DNA of 64,000 nt, taken from Ruminococcus champanellensis 18P13 = JCM 17042 (lineage in GTDB: Bacteria > Bacillota > Clostridia > Oscillospirales > Ruminococcaceae). The notes beneath the pieces were generated by a model. It did not search any database. It saw only the letters and a program-made list of their open reading frames with translations, and was not told the origin of the DNA. The DNA lies in the NCBI RefSeq assembly GCF_000210095.1, contig NC_021039.1:2204113-2268112 (forward strand). Direction: 5' to 3'. Below, in pieces: positions 8,216-17,299 of this stretch. The first letter of the stretch is position 1; every line of letters begins with the position of its first letter. The position numbers were made by a program, and so were the translations under genes.

Positions 8216-9748
8216 ATGCAGTTATTCAAACGAATCCGTGATATCATTACAAGCCGTCTTTTTGTCACCAGCTTTCTGATCCTGCTCCAGATCATTGCGC
8301 TGATCCTGCCCTTTCTATATCTGGGCATGCGCTCCGTGTACATTCACGCTGTCGTAGGTTTCATTAGCACAGTCATTTCCCTGAGCATTGCCAACGATGA
8401 AAAGCATGCGCCCTTTCACACCATCTGGATCGTTGTACTGTTGGCTGCACCCATTGCCGGATGGCCTCTGTATGTGATCCTGCGGCATAACAAGCAGGCA
8501 GGTCAGGCCAGCCGCCGCTGTGCCACAGTCAGTGAGCATCTGGACAAAATCCCCTTTGGCGGTTTTCAGCCGGATTCCCTGTACGCCTGCAAGCATCATC
8601 CCTTCCATCGGGAAATGCTCCATCTGGCACGCAGCTGCAATGCACCTGTATTTACCAGTACCATTACCCGGTATTTCCCCAATGGTGAAAGCTTCTTTCC
8701 GGTGTACCTGGAAAAGCTGCGCACTGCAAAGAAATTCATTTTCATGGAGTACTTCATCATCAACGACGGCTATCTGTGGCAGGAGGTCAAAAAGATCCTG
8801 ACGGAAAAGTGCAGACAGGGAGTTGAAGTCCGAATCCTGTATGACGACATTGCAACCATCAGTAAGCTGACCCGCAGCTTCCGTCGGGAACTGCGCAATA
8901 TGGGGGTTCAGGTTTACCCCTTTAATCCATACCGGGCAGCGGTGGACAGCTTCATGAACTACCGGGATCACCGGAAGATCACAGTCATTGACGGGGTAAT
9001 CGGGTTTACCGGCGGCATCAACCTGGCGGACGAGTACATCAACAAAATCGAACGCTTTGGCTACTGGAAGGATGCAGGGCTGATGCTGGAGGGTAGTGCT
9101 GTCCAGGCACTGACCCATACCTTTTTGAAATCCTGGGGTTTTGTGGTCAAAGAGGATCCGATGCCGCAAAAGTATCTGATCGACAAGCCCCAGAATGCGG
9201 ACAGCCTGGTGCAGCCCTTCTGTGACAGCCCTGCCGGCAAGGTGCGTGCCGGGCGGGATACCTACTCCAGTCTGATCAACGGCGCACAGCGGTATGTATG
9301 GATCACTGCACCCTATCTGATTCTGGAAAATGAAATGCTCAACGCCCTGTGTCTGGCTGCTACCAGTGGGGTGGATGTGCGTATCATTACTCCTCACATT
9401 GCGGACAAGTGGTATGTGCACGCCGTGACCCGCTCCAACTACCGGGCACTGATCAAAGCCGGCGTTAAGGTGTACGAATACAAGCCCGGTTTTGTACATG
9501 CAAAGCTGATCGTGGCAGATGATGCGGCAGCAATGGTGGCAACCACCAATTTTGACTACCGGAGTTTTTACGCTCTGTTTGAAAACGGAGTTATGGTATA
9601 CGGCAGGGATGTGATCGCCCAGATCAAGTCTGACCTGACAGAAACCATGCAGCAGTCCATGCCCTATACCATGGAAATGTGTCAGCATACTTCCCGGTTC
9701 CGCCGAAGCATGCGCAAGCTGCTCCGGATCTTCTCGCCGTTTTTGTAA
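8216..9748 (+). CDS. cls: Cardiolipin synthase (phospholipase D family)
   Basis: A 510-residue membrane enzyme that condenses phosphatidylglycerol into cardiolipin. Two membrane segments near the N terminus (about 15-40 and 45-63) are followed by a cytoplasmic-face region and two PLD domains. The HKD motifs are complete: HRKITVID from about residue 252 and HAKLIVADD from about 428, each with the downstream Gly/Asn-rich block (GFTGGINLAD and ATTNFDYRS). A longer frame starts at GTG 8144, but that codon lies inside the inverted-repeat element; ATG 8216 has GAAAGG upstream and begins at the usual membrane segment. The TfoX-N gene follows 16 bases later. Confidence 0.93.
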   Translation: MQLFKRIRDIITSRLFVTSFLILLQIIALILPFLYLGMRSVYIHAVVGFISTVISLSIANDEKHAPFHTIWIVVLLAAPIAGWPLYVILRHNKQAGQASRRCATVSEHLDKIPFGGFQPDSLYACKHHPFHREMLHLARSCNAPVFTSTITRYFPNGESFFPVYLEKLRTAKKFIFMEYFIINDGYLWQEVKKILTEKCRQGVEVRILYDDIATISKLTRSFRRELRNMGVQVYPFNPYRAAVDSFMNYRDHRKITVIDGVIGFTGGINLADEYINKIERFGYWKDAGLMLEGSAVQALTHTFLKSWGFVVKEDPMPQKYLIDKPQNADSLVQPFCDSPAGKVRAGRDTYSSLINGAQRYVWITAPYLILENEMLNALCLAATSGVDVRIITPHIADKWYVHAVTRSNYRALIKAGVKVYEYKPGFVHAKLIVADDAAAMVATTNFDYRSFYALFENGVMVYGRDVIAQIKSDLTETMQQSMPYTMEMCQHTSRFRRSMRKLLRIFSPFL

Positions 9749-9764
9749 GAAAGGGGAAATGGAT

Positions 9765-10076
9765 ATGGCAACATCCGCAGAGTATGCTGCATTTGTATGT
9801 GAGCAAATCGCTCCCTATGGGCAGGTTCGCAGCCGGAAAATGTTCGGAGAATATATGGTTTACCTGGAAGACAAGCCTGTGCTACTGGTATGTGACAATA
9901 CCGTCTATGTGAAAAAGCTGCCCCAGGTGTCGGATCTTTTATTAACAGCACCATGCGGTTTTCCCTACGAAGGAGCCAAGGAACATTATATACTGGACAT
10001 TGAGAATCGAGAGTTGCTGGATCAGCTGATGCCCACGCTGAAGGCTTCTGTGTCTCTGCCAAAAAAGAAAAAGTAA
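9765..10076 (+). CDS. TfoX N-terminal domain protein
   Basis: A 103-residue protein made of a single TfoX-N domain. The family signature RKMFGEYMVYLEDKP occurs near residues 25-40, followed by VCDNTVYVKKLP. In Proteobacteria TfoX/Sxy activates competence genes, but stand-alone TfoX-N proteins in Firmicutes are of unknown function, so no role is claimed. The start is taken at ATG 9765, which gives the typical MATSAEY opening with AGGGG at workable spacing; ATG 9759 lies too close to the same RBS. The tail ends in a run of lysines. A strong terminator follows. Confidence 0.8.
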   Translation: MATSAEYAAFVCEQIAPYGQVRSRKMFGEYMVYLEDKPVLLVCDNTVYVKKLPQVSDLLLTAPCGFPYEGAKEHYILDIENRELLDQLMPTLKASVSLPKKKK

Positions 10077-10079
10077 GAA

Positions 10080-10110
10080 GAACCAGTACGCCGACAAAGC
10101 GTACTGGTTC
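10080..10110. terminator. Strong hairpin terminator, probably bidirectional
   Basis: GAACCAGTACGC and GCGTACTGGTTC make a perfect 12-bp stem with a 7-base loop. T-rich sequence follows on the plus strand and T-rich sequence also follows when read on the minus strand. It separates the TfoX-N gene from the convergent Crp/Fnr gene. Confidence 0.8.
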
Positions 10111-10204
10111 TTATGATTTATTCGCAATGTGTGGTATTTGCTCCAGACATGGAGCGGCGGATGTTGAAAAAATAATTAGTTGCATTCGCACGCAGGCGCT
10201 TTGC

Positions 10205-10858
10205 TTACCGCTGAATCAGCCGGAAGGAATTCTTATGAAAATCCACCAGGCCCTCCCGCTGCATCCGTGTCAGTTCGTGGCACATGGCGCTCCGGTCCAC
10301 ATTCAGGTAATCCGCCAGCTGCTGTCGGTTAAAGGGAATGTCAAACACGTAGCTGGATTGCCGGAGGGATTGGGCGGATAAATAGGACAGCAGTCTGCCC
10401 CGGATGGTTTTGGGAGTAATGTGCCGGATCTTTCCGGACAGGTTCAGGTTCTTCTGCGCCAGCATCCGCACAAGATTGGCAGTAACTGGCGCTGACAAAC
10501 CGGAGGTTCCGGCATGCAGCAGCTCTGCGCCATGCACAAATAACACCTGGGTCGGCTCTGCCGCTGTCACATGCATGGGCAGCGGTTCCTGGGTCACGCA
10601 AGCATAGGTTTCCGCAAAGACTTCTCCCGAAGCAGCTCTGCCAAGAATACTCCGGTTGCCCCACAAATCCTCATGGGCAATCAGCACACTGCCCTGAAGC
10701 ACCAGTCCCATATGGGTCACCGGATCTCCCGCATGCAGCACGGCTTCTCCCTTTGCGAATCTCCGGCTGTAAGCATGCACCTGCTCCAGTAATTTCGTCA
10801 AAACCTCCGGCTCCACGCCTGCAAAGAGCCAGGTCTTGGAAAGAAAAGAGATATCCAT
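10205..10858 (-). CDS. Crp/Fnr family transcriptional regulator
   Basis: A 217-residue regulator with an N-terminal cyclic-nucleotide-binding-like beta barrel (about 15-130), a long dimer helix and a C-terminal winged helix (about 150-215). The recognition region is RQQLADYLNVDRSAMCHELTRM. It lacks the N-terminal cysteine cluster of Fnr and the arginine/serine pocket of true cAMP receptors, so the signal is not cAMP by inspection. It is divergent from a ferredoxin-like gene. In clostridia this pairing is associated with Hcp/nitrosative-stress responses, which makes redox or NO sensing plausible but unproven. Its own promoter and a candidate autoregulatory operator lie at 10869-10928. Confidence 0.88.
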   Translation of the reverse strand: MDISFLSKTWLFAGVEPEVLTKLLEQVHAYSRRFAKGEAVLHAGDPVTHMGLVLQGSVLIAHEDLWGNRSILGRAASGEVFAETYACVTQEPLPMHVTAAEPTQVLFVHGAELLHAGTSGLSAPVTANLVRMLAQKNLNLSGKIRHITPKTIRGRLLSYLSAQSLRQSSYVFDIPFNRQQLADYLNVDRSAMCHELTRMQREGLVDFHKNSFRLIQR

Positions 10859-10868
10859 AAGCCCTCCT

Positions 10869-10883
10869 TTGTTGGAATAACAA
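10869..10883. promoter_or_regulatory. Candidate operator TTGTT-N5-AACAA
   Basis: A perfect 5-5-5 inverted repeat sits between the predicted start point of the Crp/Fnr gene and its RBS. Symmetric TTG...CAA half-sites are typical of this regulator family, so autorepression is a reasonable inference. Confidence 0.45.
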
Positions 10884-10899
10884 CAGATTTATCATTCTC

Positions 10900-10928
10900 A
10901 TTATAGTACAATGCATACAGACGGTCAA
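10900..10928 (-). promoter_or_regulatory. Promoter for the Crp/Fnr gene
   Basis: Minus-strand TTGACC (10928-10923), a 17-base spacer and TATAAT (10905-10900). Confidence 0.75.
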
Positions 10929-10945
10929 GAACACCGGTCAAGAAA

Positions 10946-11659
10946 ATGGAGGATTTTAAAATGATCAGAAGAATCATTCAGATTGATGAAAAGAAATGCA
11001 ATGGCTGCGGTATGTGCGCAAACGCCTGTCACGAGGGCGCCATTGGCATGGTGAACGGCAAGGCAAAGCTGCTGCGGGACGACTACTGTGATGGGCTGGG
11101 GGACTGCCTGCCCACCTGTCCCACCGGTGCCATCTCCTTTGTAGAGCGTGAGGCTGCCGCCTATGACGAAGCAGCGGTCAAAGCTCATCAAATGCAGCAG
11201 GCGCAGTCCCTGCCCTGCGGCTGTCCCGGTACCCATGCAAAGCGGCTGCATCCCGTACAGGAAGCATGCAGCCACACAGCGTCCGGACAGCCTTCCGCTT
11301 TGCAGCAGTGGCCGGTACAGATCCGGCTGGTTCCGGTGCATGCACCCTATTTTGATCAGGCAAACCTGCTGATTGCAGCGGACTGCACAGCCTACGCCTA
11401 TGCGTCCATGCACCAGGATTTCATCCGGGGACGGATCACCCTGATCGGCTGTCCGAAGCTGGATGATGCAGATTATGCTGCCAAGCTGACGGAGATCCTG
11501 CGCAGCAACACCATTCAGAGCGTAACGGTAGTGCGCATGGAGGTACCCTGCTGTGGCGGACTGGAGCATGCTGCAAGAACCGCTGTGGCATCCACCGGCA
11601 ATCACGTTTCCTTCCGGGTGGTCACCATTTCTACAGATGGCAGGATTTTGCCGGAATAG
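10946..11659 (+). CDS. 4Fe-4S ferredoxin-like protein
   Basis: A 237-residue protein with an N-terminal ferredoxin module. The first cluster motif is CNGCGMCANAC (Cys18, 21, 24, 28). The second is incomplete compared with a standard ferredoxin, with Cys48, Cys54 and Cys58 in CDGLGDCLPTCP. A CGCPG motif lies near residue 90. The C-terminal half (about 120-237) resembles the conserved domain of this clostridial family, which also holds a PCCGG motif. Such proteins usually accompany a Crp/Fnr regulator and often hybrid-cluster protein genes, but no hcp is seen here. The role is presumably electron transfer or redox sensing. The RBS is GGAGG-like before ATG 10946; ATG 10961 is an alternative. Confidence 0.85.
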   Translation: MEDFKMIRRIIQIDEKKCNGCGMCANACHEGAIGMVNGKAKLLRDDYCDGLGDCLPTCPTGAISFVEREAAAYDEAAVKAHQMQQAQSLPCGCPGTHAKRLHPVQEACSHTASGQPSALQQWPVQIRLVPVHAPYFDQANLLIAADCTAYAYASMHQDFIRGRITLIGCPKLDDADYAAKLTEILRSNTIQSVTVVRMEVPCCGGLEHAARTAVASTGNHVSFRVVTISTDGRILPE

Positions 11660-11661
11660 GC

Positions 11662-11690
11662 TTGCATAAGCAGCTCTGTTCTGCTATACT
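11662..11690 (+). promoter_or_regulatory. Promoter for the HD hydrolase gene
   Basis: TTGCAT (11662-11667), a 17-base spacer and TATACT (11685-11690) with TGC before it. Confidence 0.7.
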
Positions 11691-11710
11691 GATACCAGGA
11701 GGCGGAACAA

Positions 11711-12313
11711 ATGGAAAACAGACTGGAGCAGCAGGTTGCTTTTATCCGGGAGATCGACAAGGAAAAGCGCATCGGCAGGCAGACTTATCTGACCGGGGCA
11801 ATCCGAAAAGAAAACGACGCAGAGCATGCCTGGCACATTGCGCTGATGGCAATTCTCCTTGCAGAGCACGCCAACGAACCCATTGACGTTCTGAAAACAG
11901 TGACCATGCTTCTGATCCATGACCTGGTGGAGATTGATGCAGGGGATACCTATGCATACGATACGGCAGCCAAGGCAACGGAACAGGAGCGGGAGGCAAA
12001 GGGAGCAGATCGTATTTTCGGCATGCTGCCCCCGGATCAAGGACGAGCATTCCGAGCACTGTGGGAGGAATTCAACCGGGGAGATACCCCGGAGGCACGG
12101 TTTGCACATGCCATGGACAACTTCCAGCCGGTGATGCTGAACGCCGCAACTGACGGAAAAGCCTGGGCGGAGCATGGTGTCCGGCTCAGTCAGATCCTGA
12201 AACGGAATCAGATTACGCCGGATGGCTCTACCCAGTTGTGGGAATATGCCTATCAGCATTTTATTCTGCCTAATGTAGAGCAAGGCAGGATCCGGGACGA
12301 TACAAATGCATAA
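11711..12313 (+). CDS. HD-domain metal-dependent phosphohydrolase (YfbR/HDDC2-like)
   Basis: A 200-residue single-domain HD protein. The metal ligands are visible as His39 in NDAEHAWH, the His70-Asp71 pair in LIHDLVEIDAGD and Asp136 in HAMDNFQP. The order and spacing match the YfbR/HDDC2 group, whose characterised members are 5'-deoxynucleotidases acting on dNMPs. A cytosolic nucleotidase is therefore likely, with substrate unproven. The gene has its own promoter (11662) and terminator (12316), so it appears monocistronic. ATG 11711 follows AGGAGG. Confidence 0.85.
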   Translation: MENRLEQQVAFIREIDKEKRIGRQTYLTGAIRKENDAEHAWHIALMAILLAEHANEPIDVLKTVTMLLIHDLVEIDAGDTYAYDTAAKATEQEREAKGADRIFGMLPPDQGRAFRALWEEFNRGDTPEARFAHAMDNFQPVMLNAATDGKAWAEHGVRLSQILKRNQITPDGSTQLWEYAYQHFILPNVEQGRIRDDTNA

Positions 12314-12315
12314 CC

Positions 12316-12343
12316 AAAAACCGCAGGATCCTGCGGTTTTTTT
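12316..12343 (+). terminator. Intrinsic terminator after the HD hydrolase
   Basis: AAAAACCGCAG and CTGCGGTTTTT pair around a GATC loop and are followed by T. Confidence 0.9.
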
Positions 12344-12356
12344 ATGCCGGTAATTC

Positions 12357-12385
12357 TTGCATGACTGTAGGAAACGTGGTATAAT
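12357..12385 (+). promoter_or_regulatory. Promoter for the ABC exporter operon
   Basis: TTGCAT (12357-12362), a 17-base spacer and TATAAT (12380-12385). Confidence 0.7.
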
Positions 12386-12418
12386 AAATGCTGTATTATG
12401 CTCGAAAGAAGGAACCCT

Positions 12419-14140
12419 ATGTTCAAACTATTGGCGTACATGAAAAACTATAAAAAAGAGGCGGTACTGGGACCTCTGTTCAAGCTGCTTGAGGCATTGC
12501 TGGAGCTGCTGGTGCCCCTGGTGATTGCTGCCGTCATCGACACAGGCATTGCCGGCGGCAACCGGGGATATGTGATACGCATGTGCCTGCTGCTGGTGGG
12601 GTTTGGCATTGTGGGACTGGTTTTTTCCATCACCGCCCAGTACTTTGCCGCCAAGGCCTCCGTCGGTTTTGTGACGAAACTGCGGCATGCCCTCTTTGAC
12701 CACATACAGGGGCTGTCCTACACAGAGCTGGACACCATAGGCACCTCCACCCTCATTACCCGCATGACCAGTGATATGAACCAGGTTCAGTCCGGTATGA
12801 ATCTGACCCTCCGGCTGCTGCTGCGCTCTCCTTTTGTGGTATTTGGCGCCATGATTATGGCGTTCACCATTGATGTAAAGGCAGCGCTGATCTTTGCAGC
12901 CGCCATTCCGGTGCTGTCCCTGGTGGTATTCGGCATCATGCTCTGGTGCATCCCCCTGTACAAACGGGTGCAGCGAAAACTGGACGGCGTGCTCAGTGCA
13001 ACCCGGGAAAACCTCACCGGCGTCCGGGTGATCCGTGCCTTCTGCAAGGAGGAGGAGCAGATCAGCCGCTTTGACGCCTGCAATCAGGATCTGACCCGGA
13101 CACAAAAGTATGTGGGGCGGATCTCTGCGCTCATGAACCCGGTGACCTACATTCTCATCAATCTTGCAATCATCTGGCTGGTGTATACCGGCGCCCTTCG
13201 GGTGGATGTGGGACTCATCTCCCAGGGAGCTGTGGTAGCTCTGTACAACTACATGTCCCAGATTCTGGTGGAACTGATCAAGCTGGCAAACCTGATTATC
13301 AACATCACCAAGTCCGTGGCATGCGGCAACCGGATCCAGTCCGTCTTTGAGATCCGTTCCTCTCTGGATGCACCGGAACAAGCGCCTGCACCGAAGGATT
13401 TCTCCTATGCAGTGGAATTTGACCATGTTACCCTCCGGTACGCAAACGCCGGGGATGATTCCTTGTCAGATATCAGCTTTGCTGCCCGTCCCGGCGAAAC
13501 CATCGGTGTCATCGGCTCCACCGGCTCCGGCAAAAGCTCTCTTGTAAATCTGATCCCCCGGTTCTATGATGCATCGGCTGGACAGGTATTGGTGGACGGG
13601 ATCAATGTCAAGGAGTATCCTCTGGATGATCTGCGAAACCGGATCGGCGTAGTGCCCCAGAAGGCAGTATTGTTCAAAGGGACGATCCGGGACAATCTCC
13701 GGTGGGGAAATCCGGACGCTACGGATGACCAGCTGCTGGAAGCGGTACAGACAGCTCAGGCAGGGGAGGTGCTTGCCCAGAAGGGCGGACTTGATTTTGA
13801 ACTAGAGCAGGGGGGTAAAAACCTGTCCGGCGGGCAGAAACAGCGGTTCACCATTGCAAGAGCCCTGGTGAAGCATCCGAAGATCCTGATTTTAGACGAC
13901 AGTGCCTCTGCTTTGGATTTTGCAACGGATGCGGCACTGCGAAAGGCGATCCGGGAAATGCCAGGCAATCCCACAGTATTCATCGTGTCCCAGCGAACCT
14001 CCTCCCTGCAGCATGCAGATCAGATCCTGGTATTGGAGGATGGAGCAGTGGTAGGCGCCGGCACCCATACACAGCTGCTGGAATCCTGCCCGGTATACCA
14101 GGAGATCTATCAATCCCAGTTCCGGAAGGAGGATGCGTAA
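12419..14140 (+). CDS. ABC exporter half-transporter, degenerate-site subunit
   Basis: A 573-residue fusion of a six-helix membrane domain (about 1-310) and an ATPase domain. Walker A is GSTGSGKSS (about 366-374), the signature is canonical LSGGQ (about 471), and Walker B is ILILDDSAS with Asp in place of the catalytic Glu. The switch position is VSQR with Gln in place of His. These two changes mark the subunit that supplies the non-hydrolysing site in heterodimeric exporters of the TM287/288 and BmrCD type. Substrates of this group are drugs, lipids or peptides; none can be assigned here. ATG 12419 has GAAGGA upstream. The partner gene starts one base after the stop codon. Confidence 0.92.
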   Translation: MFKLLAYMKNYKKEAVLGPLFKLLEALLELLVPLVIAAVIDTGIAGGNRGYVIRMCLLLVGFGIVGLVFSITAQYFAAKASVGFVTKLRHALFDHIQGLSYTELDTIGTSTLITRMTSDMNQVQSGMNLTLRLLLRSPFVVFGAMIMAFTIDVKAALIFAAAIPVLSLVVFGIMLWCIPLYKRVQRKLDGVLSATRENLTGVRVIRAFCKEEEQISRFDACNQDLTRTQKYVGRISALMNPVTYILINLAIIWLVYTGALRVDVGLISQGAVVALYNYMSQILVELIKLANLIINITKSVACGNRIQSVFEIRSSLDAPEQAPAPKDFSYAVEFDHVTLRYANAGDDSLSDISFAARPGETIGVIGSTGSGKSSLVNLIPRFYDASAGQVLVDGINVKEYPLDDLRNRIGVVPQKAVLFKGTIRDNLRWGNPDATDDQLLEAVQTAQAGEVLAQKGGLDFELEQGGKNLSGGQKQRFTIARALVKHPKILILDDSASALDFATDAALRKAIREMPGNPTVFIVSQRTSSLQHADQILVLEDGAVVGAGTHTQLLESCPVYQEIYQSQFRKEDA

Positions 14141-14141
14141 T

Positions 14142-15899
14142 ATGGCAAAGGTACAGAAGGGGACAATCCCCAAGGTGTGGCGGTATATCCGCCGGTATCG
14201 GCTACTGCTGATCCTGTCCATGCTGTTTGCAGCCGCAACCGTTGCCATGACCCTATATTTGCCCATCCTGATCGGGAACGCCATTGATCTGATCGTTTCT
14301 CCGGGGCATGTGGACTTTCCCGGCATCCGATCGCTGCTCATCAAAATCGGTATCATCGCCGGATGCACCGGACTGACCCAGTGGATCATGAATATGCTCA
14401 ACAACCGGATCACCTATCACATAATCCGGGATGTGCGGCAGGAAGCCTTCGGCAAGCTACAGATCCTTCCTTTGAGCTATCTGGATGCCCACCCCTCCGG
14501 CAGCATCCTCAGCCGGATCATCGCAGACGTGGATCAGTTTGCAGACGGTCTGCTGATGGGCTTTACCCAGTTGTTCACCGGGGTTGTTACCATTCTGGGC
14601 ACCCTGTTGTTCATGCTGTCCATTAGCTGGAAGATCACGCTGGCAGTGGTGCTGCTGACACCTCTGTCCCTGTTCATTGCCCGGTTCATTGCCCGCCGCA
14701 CCTACAGCATGTTCCGGCTACAGTCCCAGGTACGGGGAGAGCAAACGGCACTGATCGATGAAATGATTGGAAACCAGAAGGTGGTGCAGGCATTCTCCCA
14801 CCAGGCAGAGAGCATGGAGCAGTTCGATGAAATCAACGATCGTCTTGCCCGATGCTCCCTGCAGGCTACCTTCTTTTCCTCCATCACCAATCCGGCAACC
14901 CGCTTTGTCAACAGCGTGGTCTATGCAAGCGTGGCGCTGACAGGCGCTTTGATGTGTATTTCCACTGCCGGAGCCGCTGTGCCCTTTACGGTAGGACAAC
15001 TGTCCTGCTTCCTGTCCTACGCAAACCAGTATACCAAGCCCTTCAACGAGATCTCCGGTGTCATTACCGAGCTGCAGAACGCCCTTGCATGTGCTGCACG
15101 GATCTTTGAACTGATCGAGGAAACACCCCAGATCCCGGATCAGACAGATGCTGCCGAACTGGAGCATGTGGCAGGGAACCTGTCCATTTCAGATGTATCC
15201 TTCTCCTATGTGCCGGATCGGAAGCTAATCGAGCATCTGAATCTCATCGTCAAGCCCGGACAGCGCATTGCCATTGTGGGGCCCACCGGCTGCGGCAAGA
15301 CTACCGTCATCAATCTGCTGATGCGGTTTTATGATGTGGATCAAGGGTCTATCTCCGTGGAAGGGAAGGACATCCGGAACGTCACACGACACAGCCTGCG
15401 CAGCAGCTACGGCATGGTCTTGCAGGAAACCTGGCTGAAGGCAGGAACCATACGGGAAAATATCTGTATGGGAAAGCCAGATGCCACAGAGGAAGAACTG
15501 CTTCAGGCATCCAAAGCTGCACATGCCCACAGCTTCATCAAGCGACTGCCCCAGGGGTATGACACCCTGATCGGAGAGGATGGAGGCAGCCTGTCCCAGG
15601 GACAAAAGCAGCTTCTGTGCATTGCCAGAGTGATGCTTTGCCTGCCCCCCATGCTGATTCTGGATGAGGCAACCTCCTCCATTGATACCCGAACGGAGCT
15701 GAAGATCCAGGAGGCATTCTCCCGGATGATGCAGGGGAGAACCAGCTTTATTGTGGCACACCGGCTTTCCACCATCCGGGAGGCGGATGTGATCCTGGTG
15801 ATGCAGGATGGTCACATCATTGAACAGGGGAATCACGACACACTTCTTGCAAAAAATGGTTTTTATGCAAACCTGTATAACAGTCAATTTGCCCGGTAA
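14142..15899 (+). CDS. ABC exporter half-transporter, catalytic-site subunit
   Basis: A 585-residue partner of the preceding gene with the same membrane-ATPase layout. Walker A is GPTGCGKTT (about 380-388), Walker B is LILDEATSS with the catalytic Glu, and the switch is VAHRLS with His. Its signature is LSQGQ rather than LSGGQ, which is the expected complement: it faces the partner's degenerate site while the partner's LSGGQ completes the active site. The start is ATG 14142, nine bases after GGAGG; ATG 14133 overlaps the upstream gene but is too close to that RBS. The tight coupling supports an obligate heterodimer. Confidence 0.92.
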   Translation: MAKVQKGTIPKVWRYIRRYRLLLILSMLFAAATVAMTLYLPILIGNAIDLIVSPGHVDFPGIRSLLIKIGIIAGCTGLTQWIMNMLNNRITYHIIRDVRQEAFGKLQILPLSYLDAHPSGSILSRIIADVDQFADGLLMGFTQLFTGVVTILGTLLFMLSISWKITLAVVLLTPLSLFIARFIARRTYSMFRLQSQVRGEQTALIDEMIGNQKVVQAFSHQAESMEQFDEINDRLARCSLQATFFSSITNPATRFVNSVVYASVALTGALMCISTAGAAVPFTVGQLSCFLSYANQYTKPFNEISGVITELQNALACAARIFELIEETPQIPDQTDAAELEHVAGNLSISDVSFSYVPDRKLIEHLNLIVKPGQRIAIVGPTGCGKTTVINLLMRFYDVDQGSISVEGKDIRNVTRHSLRSSYGMVLQETWLKAGTIRENICMGKPDATEEELLQASKAAHAHSFIKRLPQGYDTLIGEDGGSLSQGQKQLLCIARVMLCLPPMLILDEATSSIDTRTELKIQEAFSRMMQGRTSFIVAHRLSTIREADVILVMQDGHIIEQGNHDTLLAKNGFYANLYNSQFAR

Positions 15900-15963
15900 A
15901 TGCTGACTGTTAATATTTACTAGGATGTTTATTATAATGTTGAGGAATAGGAGGCAGCAGGCT

Positions 15964-17244
15964 ATGAGAAAGAGAGACGTTGCCGTTGCTACAGTCACCG
16001 CCGTTCTGGTACTGGCGATCGGCGGATTGATCTGCTGGGTTTTATATACACACGGCATAAAGGGTCTGAGTAAGCCCATTATGCAGACTCTCACCGGGAA
16101 CAACAGTCAATATGCAGAAGAACCGGCAACCATGCCGGAGGATGCGCCCAAATGGGACAGTGAGCAGACAGAAAGCTACCCTGCCATTGCAGCCCATATG
16201 AAATTACAGGGCAGAACCACGCGGGACGAGGATCAGATTACCTGGCTGGTGCAGAGCGGTTCTGCCGCAGAATTTACAGTAACCGGCACGAAAGCCGTTC
16301 TGACCCTGGCAGGGGACAGAACCGCACTTGGCAAGGAAAACCACAAGCCCCGGTATGCAGTGTATCTGGACGATCAGCTGCTGACGGATGCACTGATGCG
16401 CACCAAGGAGCTGGAGATCCCTCTGTTTGAATCCAACCAGCCCAGAACCGCCAGTGTCAAGGTAATCCAGCTTTCGGAAGCCGGATACGGAGCGGTCGGT
16501 GTGAAGCATGTAACCGTTACATCCATTTACCAGGAGCCGGTACAGCCCATTCCAGCCAAGGATCTGCGAATCGAATTTATCGGAGATTCCATCACCTGCG
16601 GCTATGGCGTGGAAACCAAATCGGAAAAGGACTCCTTCACCACCGGTACGGAGAATTTCACCAAAACCTATGCCTACCTAACAGCCCGGATGCTGAATGC
16701 GGATTACAGCGCCGTATGCTACAGCGGTTACGGCATCGTTTCCGGCTGGACAGGGGATGGGCAAAAAAAGCCGGACAGCATTCTGCCAAAGTATTATAAT
16801 CTGATCGGGATCCTGCCCAAATACAAAAAACAGTGGGATTTTGAGCATGCGGAGCAGAATGACGTGGTGGTCATCAACCTTGGCACCAACGATTACTCCT
16901 ATCTGAGTCCCAGCTTTTCCAGCCGTTCCAAGGAGTTTATCAAGGGATATGTGGACTTTCTCAAGCAGGTACGTCAGAAGAATCCAAATGCCTACATTTT
17001 CTGCACCATGGGTACCATGGGAGGGGAATCGGTGTACGGATTGATCGAGCAGGCAGTGGGGGAATACAGCGCCGCCACCGGAGACACCCGGATCAAAAGC
17101 TATGCCTCTCCGGTTCAGACCCAGGAGGACGGCTATGGCGCCGATTATCACCCTTCCGTCAAAACCCAGCAAGACAGCGCCCAGCTGCTCACGGAGGAAA
17201 TCTGCAACACCCTGGGCATCCAGCCCGGCGGCAGCTTTCAGTAA
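15964..17244 (+). CDS. CE2-like SGNH acetylesterase, membrane-anchored
   Basis: A 426-residue protein with an N-terminal membrane anchor (about 6-30), a short spacer, a beta-sandwich domain (about 65-195) and an SGNH hydrolase domain. The catalytic motifs are GDSITCGYG (about 208-216, nucleophile Ser), NLGTND (about 305-310) and the Asp/His block DYHPS (about 394-398). The jelly-roll plus SGNH layout is that of carbohydrate esterase family 2, which deacetylates xylan, mannan or glucomannan. It would act outside the membrane, in keeping with the GH26 mannanase in this window. ATG 15964 is chosen for AGGAGG nine bases upstream over the longer frame at 15925. A possible -10 (TATAAT) lies at 15933. 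Confidence 0.88.
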   Translation: MRKRDVAVATVTAVLVLAIGGLICWVLYTHGIKGLSKPIMQTLTGNNSQYAEEPATMPEDAPKWDSEQTESYPAIAAHMKLQGRTTRDEDQITWLVQSGSAAEFTVTGTKAVLTLAGDRTALGKENHKPRYAVYLDDQLLTDALMRTKELEIPLFESNQPRTASVKVIQLSEAGYGAVGVKHVTVTSIYQEPVQPIPAKDLRIEFIGDSITCGYGVETKSEKDSFTTGTENFTKTYAYLTARMLNADYSAVCYSGYGIVSGWTGDGQKKPDSILPKYYNLIGILPKYKKQWDFEHAEQNDVVVINLGTNDYSYLSPSFSSRSKEFIKGYVDFLKQVRQKNPNAYIFCTMGTMGGESVYGLIEQAVGEYSAATGDTRIKSYASPVQTQEDGYGADYHPSVKTQQDSAQLLTEEICNTLGIQPGGSFQ

Positions 17245-17254
17245 GAGACAGAAA

Positions 17255-17287
17255 AAGCCCCTTCATGCATTTCGCATGAAGGGGCTT
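17255..17287. terminator. Hairpin terminator between convergent genes
   Basis: AAGCCCCTTCATGC and GCATGAAGGGGCTT form a perfect 14-bp stem with a 5-base loop. T-rich sequence follows on the plus strand and a TTTTT run follows on the minus strand, so it can serve both the esterase gene and the kor operon. Confidence 0.9.
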
Positions 17288-17299
17288 GCTTTATAAAAT

